64,000 nt of DNA from Mesorhizobium loti R88b (lineage in GTDB: Bacteria; Pseudomonadota; Alphaproteobacteria; Rhizobiales; Rhizobiaceae): positions 2,605,001 to 2,669,000 of the forward strand of contig NZ_CP033367.1 in the NCBI RefSeq assembly GCF_013170845.1, in the 5' to 3' direction. Both the position numbers and the translations under genes were made by a program. The notes under the pieces were generated by a model. It saw only the letters and a program-made list of their open reading frames with translations. It made no database searches and was not told where the DNA came from. Shown one piece after another: positions 45,120-56,306 of this stretch (position 1 is the stretch's first letter; each line of letters begins with the position of its first letter).

Positions 45120-45145
45120 CTCAACCTACCCTGGGGCAGAGCAAT

Positions 45146-45499
45146 TCAAAGCTCCATGAACGGCTGGAAGCCGCCGAAGATCATGCGCTTGGCGTCGAAG
45201 GGCATGGTCCCCCAATCGGGTTTCAAACGCGGGTCGGCCATCACCTTGGCCATCACCGTGTCGCGGCTCTGCCTGGATTCATAGACCGCCCAGGCGAAGA
45301 CGACGATCTCGTCGTCTTTCGCCTGAACGGCGCGTGGAAACGAGGTCAACTCGCCATAGGGCACGTCGTCGCCGATACATTCGACATAGGCAAGCGCGCC
45401 GTGTTCCTTCCATATCGGGCCTGCGAGGCTGGCCAGCTTCTTGTAGTCGTCGAGTTTTGCCTTTGGCACGGCAAGTACGAAACCATCGACATAGGACAT
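45146..45499 (-). CDS. DUF1428-family protein
   Basis: 117-aa alpha/beta ferredoxin-like dimer family. MSYVDGFVLAVPKAKLDDYK at the start, YVECIGDDVPYGELTSFPRA, and MPFDAKRMIFGGFQPFMEL at the end are the family signature. Often near VOC proteins and colicin-resistance genes in rhizobia. Enzymatic role unknown. ATG 45499 follows AAAGGAG. Confidence 0.9.
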   Translation of the reverse strand: MSYVDGFVLAVPKAKLDDYKKLASLAGPIWKEHGALAYVECIGDDVPYGELTSFPRAVQAKDDEIVVFAWAVYESRQSRDTVMAKVMADPRLKPDWGTMPFDAKRMIFGGFQPFMEL

Positions 45500-45607
45500 G
45501 GCGAACTCCTTTGCTGAAAAACGAGCGCCGGGTCGGCGGGGATACGACCCGGCGCGGTGAGCGCGTCAGCCCTGACATTGGCGGGCGACGCCTGCTCGCT
45601 AGGAAGC

Positions 45608-46030
45608 CTATTTCACCGGCGCGTTCATCGCCCAGGCGACGCCAAATGGATCTTTCACCTGGCCCCAGCGGTCGCCCCAGAACATCACCTGCAGCGGCAC
45701 CACTTCCTCGCAACCGGCCTCGATGGCGCGCTGCCACCAGGTTTCGATCGTGTCGTCCTGGAGATGCAGCTGCAGCGTGTAGCCCTGTGGGTTCTGGTGG
45801 GGGTGGCCGTGTTCGGGAAAGGCGTCGCCCAGCATCAGCGTCGAGCCGTTGACGTGAAGATGGACATGCATGGTGCGGCCTTTTTCGTCAGGCGGATAGG
45901 AAAAGACCTGTTCCGCGCCAAAGGCCTTTGCGTAGAATTCGGCAGCCTTGAAGGCGCCGTCGACCTGCAGATAAGGGGTCAATCCGCCGAGCACTTCTGC
46001 CCTGGGCTGAACGGGGGTCTGGTCAGTCAT
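45608..46030 (-). CDS. VOC-superfamily (PhnB/glyoxalase-like) protein
   Basis: 140-aa protein of the vicinal-oxygen-chelate fold. GGLTPYLQVDGAFKAAEFYA, then KAFGAEQV, HVHLHVNGSTLMLGDAF and MFWGDRWGQVKDPFGVAWAM are typical of the PhnB-like branch. ATG 46030 follows AAGAGGAGC. Same strand as DUF1428 109 bases downstream; possibly an operon. No substrate evident. Confidence 0.88.
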   Translation of the reverse strand: MTDQTPVQPRAEVLGGLTPYLQVDGAFKAAEFYAKAFGAEQVFSYPPDEKGRTMHVHLHVNGSTLMLGDAFPEHGHPHQNPQGYTLQLHLQDDTIETWWQRAIEAGCEEVVPLQVMFWGDRWGQVKDPFGVAWAMNAPVK

Positions 46031-46271
46031 GTCTTGCTCCTCTTTGCTTCTGGCTTGGGCGTTTGGCTTGGCCTTGCGAACCCTAGGACGCGTGAGGTGA
46101 CGGCGATCCTACACGGTCGCGAAATTTTTTGGCGGGCAGTGCAAACGGCGGTTTGAACAGAAGGCGTGAAACGAACTTGCGTCGACGGCCCCCAATCAGA
46201 GCGCAATTCTCGCAGCGCGCAGGCTAGAAACGGGGGCTTCGTGCCGCTTCCTCAAAGCCCCTGAGACGACA

Positions 46272-46886
46272 ATGATCCTCTACTACCAGACCCACTCACC
46301 CTTCGCGCGCAAGGCGCTTGTCTTCGCCCATGAGGTCGGCATTGCCGATCGGCTCGAGGTTATCCATCACGAGACCAGTCCAACCTTGCGCAATGCCCGC
46401 GTCTATGCCGAAAATCCGCTCGGCAAAGTGCCGGTGCTGCTACGGCCGGACGCATCGGCGCTCTTCGATTCCGACGTCATCTGCGCCTATCTCGACACGC
46501 TGCATGACGGCCGCAAGCTTTTGCCGCAAGACGGCGAGGCGCGCTGGCAGGCATTGCGGCTGCAGTCGGTCGCCCAAGGGTTGGCGCAGACGGGCATAGC
46601 CTTGCGCTGGGAGACGGAAAGGAGACCCGAACCGCTGCGCTATGGTGCTCTTGCGCAGGGATACCGGGACAAGATCGAAGCGAGCTACGACTGGATCGAA
46701 AGCACGCTGGACGACGAAGCGCCGCTCCATGTCGGCCATATAGCGCTCGCCACCACGCTGTCCTGGATGGCGTTCCGCAACCTGCCGCCTTTCCGCTCTC
46801 GGGCGCGGCTGACGCGCTGGTTCGAGGCTTTCGAAACGCGCGGATCGATGCAGGCGACGCCGCTTTCGGGCGACACGCATGATTGA
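46272..46886 (+). CDS. Glutathione S-transferase family protein
   Basis: 204-aa two-domain GST. N-terminal thioredoxin-like part: YQTHSPFARKALVFAHEVGI (Ser at the GSH-activating position), NPLGKVPVL (cis-Pro) and FDSDVICAYLD. The helical C-terminal domain follows. Likely detoxification or stress; class not assigned. ATG 46272. Confidence 0.9.
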   Translation: MILYYQTHSPFARKALVFAHEVGIADRLEVIHHETSPTLRNARVYAENPLGKVPVLLRPDASALFDSDVICAYLDTLHDGRKLLPQDGEARWQALRLQSVAQGLAQTGIALRWETERRPEPLRYGALAQGYRDKIEASYDWIESTLDDEAPLHVGHIALATTLSWMAFRNLPPFRSRARLTRWFEAFETRGSMQATPLSGDTHD

Positions 46887-46911
46887 CTGGAGGCCACCTT
46901 GGCGGCCGGCG

Positions 46912-47070
46912 TCAATCGCGAGGGCCGTAATGGGTGTCGAGGATTTCCGGAAAGCCGATATCCTTGCGCACTGCTGCCGGCAGTGAAAGCAGGATGCGTT
47001 CGCTGCGGTGGCGGGCACGCGCTGCCGCATACCGGGTTGCGATGCGACCGATGGATGAAAAGACCGACAT
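46912..47070 (-). CDS. DUF1127-like small protein
   Basis: 52-aa protein MSVFSSIGRIATRYAAARAR, followed by HRSERILLSLPAAVRKDIGF. The AVRKDIGFPE string fits the small arginine-rich YjiS/DUF1127 family (about 45-50 residues; RNA and phosphate-related roles in Agrobacterium). ATG 47070 has GGAG 8 bases upstream. Probably a stand-alone gene. Confidence 0.7.
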   Translation of the reverse strand: MSVFSSIGRIATRYAAARARHRSERILLSLPAAVRKDIGFPEILDTHYGPRD

Positions 47071-47162
47071 GATGGTTCTCCCTGGGTTGATGCCGGCATC
47101 ATCGTGTCGGCATCCCAAGGACGAGGCAGGTTCAGGCGATCCGACAGGTCGTCGAAACTATT

Positions 47163-49187
<2,025 letters not shown>

Positions 49188-49285
49188 TTTGATTTCTCTG
49201 GTCTTGCCGGTGTCCGGCTCAATGCACTTTGACGGTGCGCATTCCGGCCATCAGGCTCAGTGTTGCGCACCACGAAGGGCAGACC

Positions 49286-49310
49286 AAAAAATCGAAGCGG
49301 GAAAAACCCG
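49286..49310 (-). terminator. Attenuator-like stem with T6 in the ABC-F leader
   Basis: In the minus direction, CGGG-TTTTT-CCCG (49310-49298) is followed by CTTCGA and T6 (49291-49286). The stem is short (4 bp), so alone it would be weak. It stands between the leader peptide and the ABC-F start. Confidence 0.4.
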
Positions 49311-49322
49311 GACCGTCCCTGG

Positions 49323-49394
49323 TCAGCCCTGCAAGCGAACTCGCAGGGCAGAAATCGGGCCACGCTGACGATGGTGACGAAAAAACGTAAACAC
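49323..49394 (-). CDS. Putative 23-aa leader peptide of ABC-F
   Basis: GTG start at 49394 with a perfect AAAGGAGG (49408-49401) six bases upstream; stop TGA at 49325-49323. The peptide begins MFTFFRHHRQRGPISAL and is rich in Arg/His. It lies 136 bases upstream of the ABC-F start, 40 bases after the EamA stop. Its end overlaps a GCCCTGC/GCAGGGC hairpin (49326-49349). The overall layout matches translational or transcriptional attenuation leaders of antibiotic-resistance ABC-F genes. Function inferred. Confidence 0.55.
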   Translation of the reverse strand: MFTFFRHHRQRGPISALRVRLQG

Positions 49395-49434
49395 GTGAGC
49401 CCTCCTTTCGAGACGTTCGAGTGTTAGGGAGCGA

Positions 49435-50340
49435 TTACACCAAAGGCGGGGATGATGGCAAGGCGGTCGCCTTCACCCGGCGCGGAAACGGGTCCAGCAC
49501 CAATATGCATCCGCCGATGATCGCCAGCGCGCCGAAACCCTGGATGATGGTCAGCGACTCGCCGAGCATGACGGTGCCAACCAGCACCGCGATCGTGGTC
49601 ACGGCGAATTCGACGCTGATCGTCCTGGTCGCGCCGATGCTGGCCACCAGCCGGAAATAGACGACATAAGTCAGCGCGCTCATCACGCAGGCGAGAAGGA
49701 CAAGATACAGGACGTCGGCAAGGGTTGGCATGGCCGGCACCGGCACGACCAACAGCAATGGCAGCGTCATCAGGCCGCCGAACAGGAAGGCGGCGCCGGT
49801 GAGTTCGAACGAGCCTGCCGAGCGCAAATGGCGGTTGGCGTAATTGCTGCCGAAGGCAGCGGAGAAGGAGCTGAACAGCGAGGCGGCGCACCCGAACGCG
49901 AAGGAGGCCGTGATCGGGACAGCAGGGAAGCCGACCAGGATGATGATCCCCGTGGCGCCGACCAGCAACCCTGCCAGTCCACGAAGTGTGATGCGCTCCA
50001 GCCCCCACAACTGGCCGAGGATCATCGAGAACAGCGGGATCGCGGCAACGAGGATGGCGGCCATCGCCGTGCCGATGCGCGGCGTTGCGTAGGACAGGCC
50101 GATCAGCTGTGCCGCGACTGTCGTCGCGCCAACCACGACGAAATGCCGCCAGCCGGCGCTGAAATCAAGCCGCCGCCGTGTCGCGGCGGCCAACAGGAAG
50201 AGCGTCGTGCCGGCGATCAGCGACCGCAGGGTGACCGCGCCGACCCAGCCAAAGGCATGCACGACCTTGAGCAGGACAAGGAACGACAGGCCCCAGGTGA
50301 CGGCCAGGAAGGCGTAGGCGGCGATGTCCCTGGGTTTCAT
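49435..50340 (-). CDS. EamA/DMT-family transporter
   Basis: 301-aa inner-membrane protein with ten predicted helices in two EamA repeats. Starts MKPRDIAAYAFLAVTWGLSF; the first EamA repeat ends near VGATGIIIL and the second covers FELTGAAFLFGGLMTLPLLL. Likely exporter of amino acids or metabolites. 40 bases after its stop comes the ABC-F leader; possibly the same transcript. Confidence 0.9.
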   Translation of the reverse strand: MKPRDIAAYAFLAVTWGLSFLVLLKVVHAFGWVGAVTLRSLIAGTTLFLLAAATRRRLDFSAGWRHFVVVGATTVAAQLIGLSYATPRIGTAMAAILVAAIPLFSMILGQLWGLERITLRGLAGLLVGATGIIILVGFPAVPITASFAFGCAASLFSSFSAAFGSNYANRHLRSAGSFELTGAAFLFGGLMTLPLLLVVPVPAMPTLADVLYLVLLACVMSALTYVVYFRLVASIGATRTISVEFAVTTIAVLVGTVMLGESLTIIQGFGALAIIGGCILVLDPFPRRVKATALPSSPPLV

Positions 50341-50441
50341 GGGTGGGGCCCGGTGGGAAGGTGCGAAGGAGACGCTGCCACGGCCCTATCGTTTCAACCA
50401 GCGACTGACAAGGGCGGGTGCATGGTCCAGGGGCACGCGGA

Positions 50442-50777
50442 TCAGACAGGTCTCAGATGGCCGCCGCTTACTCCATATTCCTCGTTAAGGTCGAGCAGGA
50501 AATGGCCGAAAACCGTGCTTCTGCTAAGATCAACCACGATCACAAGAAGGGCGTTGAACCTGCCTGTGCCGATCAGAACTTGGTCAAACCGGTTTTGGGC
50601 GTCCCGATAAACATAGTGTACGTCGTTCAGATAGGGCACACCGATTTCGTCCAGGTCTAGCGCGTCGACATAAGGCCATATGTCTACTGGAGCCTCCGCA
50701 ACGGTGGTGACGTTCGTCATGGGCTCTGCAAAGCAAGCCTTGAACTCGTCTTCCTGAAGTCTGCGAGTGACGACCAT
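50442..50777 (-). CDS. Conserved hypothetical protein (111 aa)
   Basis: 111-aa protein with EAPVDIWPYVDALDLDEIGV, HYVYRDAQNRFDQVLIGTGR and FGHFLLDLNEEYGVSGGHLR. This combination reads like a conserved single-domain protein I have seen in proteobacteria, without a name. No signal. More A/T-rich than its neighbours. 85 bases after it is the uvrB stop side (same strand). Confidence 0.65.
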   Translation of the reverse strand: MVVTRRLQEDEFKACFAEPMTNVTTVAEAPVDIWPYVDALDLDEIGVPYLNDVHYVYRDAQNRFDQVLIGTGRFNALLVIVVDLSRSTVFGHFLLDLNEEYGVSGGHLRPV

Positions 50778-50862
50778 CGCGCATTCTAGTGGCTTGCATC
50801 GAAAGTTCGCAACGGTGGCAGACGGGTACTTCCTTTTCCCATACGGGGAGAACGGAAAAGCT

Positions 50863-53800
50863 CTACTTCCCCGGTCGCCCCGTCTTGCCAGGCCGGCGCT
50901 TTTCGCGGCGGGCGTCGCCTGGATCCTCGTAGGAGCCGATGCCAGCGCGCTGGCGGACGGTTGGTTTGGCGCCGTGATCCTTCGCGCCCCCCTCTGTCCT
51001 GCCGGACATCTCCCCCACTTGGGGGGAGATCGGCGGCTTTGCCGGCACTTTTCCTTCGACCGGCTTTTCCGTCCGCCGCACCGTCATCTCGTCCAGCGAA
51101 TTCTTCTTGAACAGCGGCTTGGTGGCATCGCCGGGGATGCCGAAGTCGGAGCCATGCGCCTCCTCGGCCGATTGCTTCTTGAACAGCGATCGCGATACGG
51201 CACCCGCTGGCGTCGGCATGTCGGTGCCCGGCCCCATATCGTCAATCGAGGGTTTGGAAAACAGCGGCTTTTTCACCGGCACGGCGCCGTCGGCGCCCAT
51301 CTCGTCAAGCGCCGGCTTCCGGAAGAGGTTGGTCCGGGCAGCCCTGGCCGCCTCTTCGGCGGCGCGGGCTTCGTCGAGCTTGCGGAAACGCTCCTGTTCC
51401 TCGGATGTACGATGTTTGGCCACGCCCTTGTTGTGCTTGCCCTTTTCGCGACCCGAGACCGGGCTTTCCATGTCGGCATATTTGGCCAGCGGGTCTTCGG
51501 AGATCGACAGTTCCATCTCACGCAGGCGCTTGATTTCGTCGCGGATACGGGCCGCCTTCTCGAAGTCGAGATTGGTGGCGGCGTCGCGCATCTGCTTCTC
51601 CATGGCGTCGAGATGCGCCTTGAGATTGTTGCCCATCATGGCGCCGGCGCTGTCGGTGAACTGCGAGATGTCGGCGCGGACATGGTCCTTCTCGTAGACC
51701 GAGTCCAGAATGTCTGAGATGCGCGACTTCACGGATTCCGGCGTGATGCCGTTGGCCTCGTTCCACTCCATCTGCTTTTCGCGGCGGCGGCTGGTTTCGG
51801 CCATCGCGCGTTCCATCGAGCCGGTGACCTGGTCGGCATAGAGGATGACCTTGCCGTCGACGTTGCGGGCGGCGCGGCCGATGGTCTGGATCAGCGACGT
51901 CTCGGAACGCAGAAACCCTTCCTTGTCGGCATCGAGAATGGCGACGAAACCGCATTCGGGGATGTCGAGACCTTCGCGCAGAAGGTTGATGCCGACCAGC
52001 ACGTCGAAGGCGCCAAGGCGCAAATCCCTAAGGATCTCGATGCGCTCCAGCGTGTCGATGTCGGAGTGCATGTAGCGAACGCGCACGCCCTGTTCATGCA
52101 GGTATTCGGTCAGGTCCTCGGCCATGCGCTTGGTCAGCACCGTCACCAGCGTGCGGTAGCCGGCCTTGGTGGTGTCGCGGATCTCGCCGACGACATCGTC
52201 GACCTGGCTTTTGGCCGGGCGCACCTCGACCGGCGGATCGATCAGGCCGGTCGGCCGGATGACCTGCTCGGCGAAGACACCGCCCGCCTGTTCCATTTCC
52301 CAGCCGCCCGGCGTCGCCGAGACAGCGACGGAGAGCGGGCGCATGGCGTCCCATTCCTCGAAACGTAGCGGCCGGTTGTCCATGCAGGAGGGCAAGCGGA
52401 AGCCGTATTCCGCCAGCGTCGCCTTGCGCCGAAAGTCGCCGCGATACATGCCGCCGATCTGCGGCACGGTGACGTGGCTTTCGTCGATGAAGACCAGCGC
52501 ATTGTCGGGAATGTATTCGAACAGGGTCGGCGGCGGATCGCCTGGCTGGCGGCCGGTGAGATAGCGCGAATAGTTCTCGATACCAGCGCAAGAGCCGGTG
52601 GCTTCCAGCATTTCGAGATCGAAGCGGCAGCGCTGTTCCAGCCGCTGGGCTTCGAGCAGACGGCCGGCGCGCTCCAGCTCGACGAGCCGCTGTTTGAGCT
52701 CTTCCTTGATCGACTTGATCGCCTGGTTGAGCGTCGGGCGCGGCGTCACATAGTGCGAATTGGCGTAGATCTTCACGCTTTTCAACTCGCCGGTCTTCTG
52801 GCCAGTCAGCGGGTCGAATTCGGTGATCTGCTCGATCTCGTCGCCGAACATCGAGATGCGCCAGGCGCGGTCTTCCAGGTGGGCGGGGAATATCTCGATC
52901 GTGTCGCCGCGCACGCGGAACGAGCCGCGGACGAAATTGATGTCTTGGCGCTTGTACTGCTGGGCGACGAGATCGGCGAGCAGGGCGCGCTGGTCGAGCC
53001 GGTCGCCGATCTGCATCTGGAAGGTCATCGCCGTATAGGTCTCGACCGAGCCGATACCGTAGATGCAGGACACCGAGGCGACGATGATGACGTCGTCGCG
53101 CTCAAGCAGCGAGCGCGTCGCCGAATGGCGCATGCGGTCGATCTGTTCGTTGATCGAGGATTCCTTCTCGATGAAGGTGTCGGTGCGCGGAACGTAGGCT
53201 TCCGGCTGGTAATAATCGTAATAGGAGACGAAATACTCCACCGCATTGTCGGGGAAGAATTTCTTGAACTCCGAATAGAGCTGCGCGGCCAGCGTCTTGT
53301 TGGGCGCCAGGATCAAGGCAGGGCGCTGCGTCTGCTCGATCACCTTGGCCATGGTGAATGTTTTTCCCGAGCCGGTGACGCCGAGCAGCACCTGGGTGCG
53401 GTCGTTGTTGTCGACACCTTCGACCAGGTCCTTGATCGCGGTCGGCTGGTCGCCGGCGGGCTCGAAGTCCGACACCATCTTGATGGCGATGCCGCCTTCG
53501 GATTTTTCCGGGCGGGCAGGGCGATGCGGCGTCCACAGCACGCCGTCCTTGTGCAGCGGATTGCCGGATTCGATCAGCGCCGACAGCGCCGCCACCGTGG
53601 CTGTGACGCTGCTCGAGGCCATGGTCTCGGCGTCTTCCAGCGAGATATCGAGGCCTGCGACCGGATTGAGGCCGGCCGCAGTCCGCTCCCTGGCCGTTGC
53701 CGCGCCACCCATCGAAGTGCCACGCGAACTGCGACCCGGGGCGGCGGAGCGCTCGGGAATCTTCTTCGACGGTTTTGGCGATTTGCCGCCGTCGCCCTTG

Positions 53801-54030
53801 CCGATCTGACGCCCTTCCTTCTCGGCCTCCTGCTCGATCTGCTCTGCCCAATCCGCGATCGACCCCGCGAGCGGCGTGCCCGACAGTTCGGGCTGCGGCA
53901 TCTCGGCGAAGCCGCCTCTGTGCAGCGGCTCCGAAGCGTCGAGGAAATCGGTCAGCGGACTGCGCCGCTTGGGCGCGGCGCGGTCGTCATTCGCCGTCGG
54001 GGGCGTTCTCTTGTCGGGGGATTTGGCCAT
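50863..54030 (-). CDS. uvrB: Excinuclease ABC subunit B, long form
   Basis: 1055 aa against the usual ~670. A 175-residue acidic/basic N-terminal extension precedes the helicase core. Walker A GVTGSGKT is at 217-224, the beta-hairpin region [12 protein letters not shown], then conserved motifs IDESHVT and QTIGRAARN, and the UVR domain [20 protein letters not shown] near residue 820. The C-terminal 150 residues carry four copies of an LFxKx(S/A)xDEM motif and a translated palindromic repeat. With UvrA and UvrC it performs nucleotide excision repair. ATG 54030 preferred over TTG 54057. Confidence 0.95.
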   Translation of the reverse strand: MAKSPDKRTPPTANDDRAAPKRRSPLTDFLDASEPLHRGGFAEMPQPELSGTPLAGSIADWAEQIEQEAEKEGRQIGKGDGGKSPKPSKKIPERSAAPGRSSRGTSMGGAATARERTAAGLNPVAGLDISLEDAETMASSSVTATVAALSALIESGNPLHKDGVLWTPHRPARPEKSEGGIAIKMVSDFEPAGDQPTAIKDLVEGVDNNDRTQVLLGVTGSGKTFTMAKVIEQTQRPALILAPNKTLAAQLYSEFKKFFPDNAVEYFVSYYDYYQPEAYVPRTDTFIEKESSINEQIDRMRHSATRSLLERDDVIIVASVSCIYGIGSVETYTAMTFQMQIGDRLDQRALLADLVAQQYKRQDINFVRGSFRVRGDTIEIFPAHLEDRAWRISMFGDEIEQITEFDPLTGQKTGELKSVKIYANSHYVTPRPTLNQAIKSIKEELKQRLVELERAGRLLEAQRLEQRCRFDLEMLEATGSCAGIENYSRYLTGRQPGDPPPTLFEYIPDNALVFIDESHVTVPQIGGMYRGDFRRKATLAEYGFRLPSCMDNRPLRFEEWDAMRPLSVAVSATPGGWEMEQAGGVFAEQVIRPTGLIDPPVEVRPAKSQVDDVVGEIRDTTKAGYRTLVTVLTKRMAEDLTEYLHEQGVRVRYMHSDIDTLERIEILRDLRLGAFDVLVGINLLREGLDIPECGFVAILDADKEGFLRSETSLIQTIGRAARNVDGKVILYADQVTGSMERAMAETSRRREKQMEWNEANGITPESVKSRISDILDSVYEKDHVRADISQFTDSAGAMMGNNLKAHLDAMEKQMRDAATNLDFEKAARIRDEIKRLREMELSISEDPLAKYADMESPVSGREKGKHNKGVAKHRTSEEQERFRKLDEARAAEEAARAARTNLFRKPALDEMGADGAVPVKKPLFSKPSIDDMGPGTDMPTPAGAVSRSLFKKQSAEEAHGSDFGIPGDATKPLFKKNSLDEMTVRRTEKPVEGKVPAKPPISPQVGEMSGRTEGGAKDHGAKPTVRQRAGIGSYEDPGDARREKRRPGKTGRPGK
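51007..51031. repeat. Palindromic repeat translated inside uvrB
   Basis: CATCTCCCCC-ACTTG-GGGGGAGAT: 9-bp arms (51008-51016 and 51022-51030). In the minus frame it encodes [12 protein letters not shown] in the UvrB tail. Same wording as intergenic rhizobial repeats. Confidence 0.7.
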
Positions 54031-54157
54031 GTCCGGAATATGGGAGGTCTTGGCCAAAATGGAAAGAGCGGGATGGAGCGAGGCGTACGTCCGGATGCGG
54101 CTCCTGACAGAAGGCTGTCAGGAGGAGTCAGGCCCGGAGTGGTGCTGCCTGTCGCGC

Positions 54158-55792
54158 TCAGGCGCCGCGTGCGTTGTCCGTCGCCACCTGGGTCGGCGAT
54201 CCGTTCAGGCGCGGCACCACGACGAGACGCGTGATCTTGCCCTTCTTGAAGGCGGCGAGGAAGCGGGCATAGTCCCGGAAGACGACGCAGCCATTGGACT
54301 CCGCGCGGCCGCCGCGCAGCATGTAGGTGTGGGCGAGCAGGCCGTTGCGATTGTACTTGTTGCCGCCACCGACCGGGGTCAGGCGCAGGGCCTCGACGCC
54401 GTGGAAGCGGGATTCACGCAGCGACAGATTGTAGGTGTTGGGCGGCGTCGGGCCACGATCCTTCACATGGACATAGCGTGGCTGGTCGACCATGGCGCCG
54501 AGACCCGAATGCGCCTCGAGCCGCTGGCCGTCCGGCATGTAGACGGTCTTGGCGCTGATGTCATAGACGGCGACACCATGTCCGGCTCCGCTTCCGGGGT
54601 TCGGCCCGTTGAACAGGTTCCTGAACGCCTGGCCGAGGCCGCCCGAGGGCGTGTCTGGCTTGGCATAGGCCAGCACATCGCCGCCATCGCGGCCTTGCCG
54701 GGCCGGTTGCCTGGCCTGCTGGACCGGCTTTGCCTGCGGCGCCGGTTTCTGCTGGGCGAGCTTGGGCTGAGCAATCTTGGGCTGCGGCTCCGGCTTGTCC
54801 TGCTCGACGGCCTTGGGCTGCGGCGCGTCGAACTGCGGACGGCGGGTCGGCAGCGGCACGTCGTCGGTCAGCGCATCCGGCAGCGCGGCGGCGTCGCCGG
54901 GCTGTTCCTGCTGGGTCTCGACAGGCGAAACCGCGACATCGGCCGAGGAGTCGGTCATCGGCAGCGGTGAAGCGAAGGCCTCATCTTCGACCGGCAGCGA
55001 CCGGACAAGGGCCAGCGCCAGCTGTGCGTTGTCGGGCGTCTCGGGCTGGGCGAAGCCCTGCGGCGCCGGTGCGGTCTGGACGACGGTATCGGCACGGGCA
55101 AAGCGTTCCGCCGCGGGAGCCGGCATGTCATCAGACAGGCTGGCCATGACCTGGGCGGACGGCACCAACGACGCCTCCGCGATTTGCGGCGCGGTGCTGG
55201 AAATTACGGGACGGGCGTTGGCCGTCGCGACAGGCATGCCGGCGGTGGCAAAGGCGACAGGCTTGTCCGCGCCGGCAAAGGCGGCAGCGAGCTTGGTCGG
55301 CGACAGCGACGCTTCCATGCGTTCGAAGCGCTCCTGCGCCTTCGACTTCAGAATAGGCTGTTCCGGCTTGGCATGTGCCACGAGGCGTGCGGATTTCTCC
55401 ATCTGCGGGCTGACGCCGGCCAGCTTGAAGCAGCTGGCGCCGCATTGCACGGCGTGGTCGTGCAGGGCCTGTGCGCCGCCATGGGCATTGGCCAGCACGA
55501 ATGGCGCCGAGGTTCTCAGGAAATGCTGCTTCAGCGGATCGGCCATCGCCAGCGAGCCCGGCATGGACAGCGTCTGCTGCAGGCCACCCGATGTCGCCGA
55601 CAGCGAGGCGCCGACGGAGCTGAGGCCGGCCATGGTGCCGATCAGCCAAAGGCCGACGGCCGCGCTGACGCCGGGCACCGCGACCCAGCGGACGATCCGT
55701 TGCGGGTTGAAGGAAGGGGAACGCAATGCGTCGACTTGCTCGCCGCCTTCACGCTGTTCCCAGATTATTTTGTGTTTACGCGACAACGCCAT
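54158..55792 (-). CDS. DUF2778 (Tlde1-like) domain protein, membrane-anchored
   Basis: 544-aa protein. A cytoplasmic start (MALSRKHKIIWEQ), one helix (VAVPGVSAAVGLWLIGTMAG, about 40-60), a long Ala/Pro/Gln-rich periplasmic stretch (PQPKIAQPKLAQQKPAPQA) and a C-terminal domain from about residue 420. That domain contains YNLSLRESRFHGVEALRLTP, then ESNGCVVFRDY with the catalytic-type S-x-G-C. The domain is related to L,D-transpeptidase-like enzymes acting on peptidoglycan. Start chosen at 55792; an ATG at 55921 is also in frame. Confidence 0.82.
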   Translation of the reverse strand: MALSRKHKIIWEQREGGEQVDALRSPSFNPQRIVRWVAVPGVSAAVGLWLIGTMAGLSSVGASLSATSGGLQQTLSMPGSLAMADPLKQHFLRTSAPFVLANAHGGAQALHDHAVQCGASCFKLAGVSPQMEKSARLVAHAKPEQPILKSKAQERFERMEASLSPTKLAAAFAGADKPVAFATAGMPVATANARPVISSTAPQIAEASLVPSAQVMASLSDDMPAPAAERFARADTVVQTAPAPQGFAQPETPDNAQLALALVRSLPVEDEAFASPLPMTDSSADVAVSPVETQQEQPGDAAALPDALTDDVPLPTRRPQFDAPQPKAVEQDKPEPQPKIAQPKLAQQKPAPQAKPVQQARQPARQGRDGGDVLAYAKPDTPSGGLGQAFRNLFNGPNPGSGAGHGVAVYDISAKTVYMPDGQRLEAHSGLGAMVDQPRYVHVKDRGPTPPNTYNLSLRESRFHGVEALRLTPVGGGNKYNRNGLLAHTYMLRGGRAESNGCVVFRDYARFLAAFKKGKITRLVVVPRLNGSPTQVATDNARGA

Positions 55793-56306
55793 GCAACCAA
55801 TCTTGCTCCAATCGGTTTTCCCCGTACGTGGCCTTGTGAGCCGCGACGACCATTCTGCGAGTGATCCCAGGTGGTCCCCGACGCGTTTGCCGCGCCTGTC
55901 GTTGGTTGCCGATTGCTTCAAAATATGGACAAAGTTGGTTAATCAATCCCTCTCAAAACCAACGACGAGATGTGGATTTCGCCAAATGAGGTTCCATCCA
56001 CGCGTAGGAAAGTGGTGTTGTTGCCCTTCCGAGGCAGTTTTGCTGCCTGCTTTTGGCGGCCAAGTCAAGCAAAACAGCCCCTGCTAATTTGTGAAACAGG
56101 CGGCCCGGCGAGCCATGCGACGATGGCACGCGCCATTCCAGGACGCCAAATCAGTCGCTTGCGGGGGCAAAACTGTTGCCCGCTTGCCACAAATTCTCCG
56201 CCCGGACGGCCGCTCCCTGACGGCCATTGACTCGTTTTCGGAGGCGGTGCATCGGATCAAGTGCTTGGTTTTGGGGTGGCAAAGGCCACTTTTGGAGGCT
56301 TTTTCC
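55793..56306. other. Intergenic region between divergent DUF2778 and PCMT genes
   Basis: 514 bases without a gene I support. Frames open across 56084-56371 and 56091-56306 have no family resemblance. It contains two promoters by position. No repeat noticed. Confidence 0.5.
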
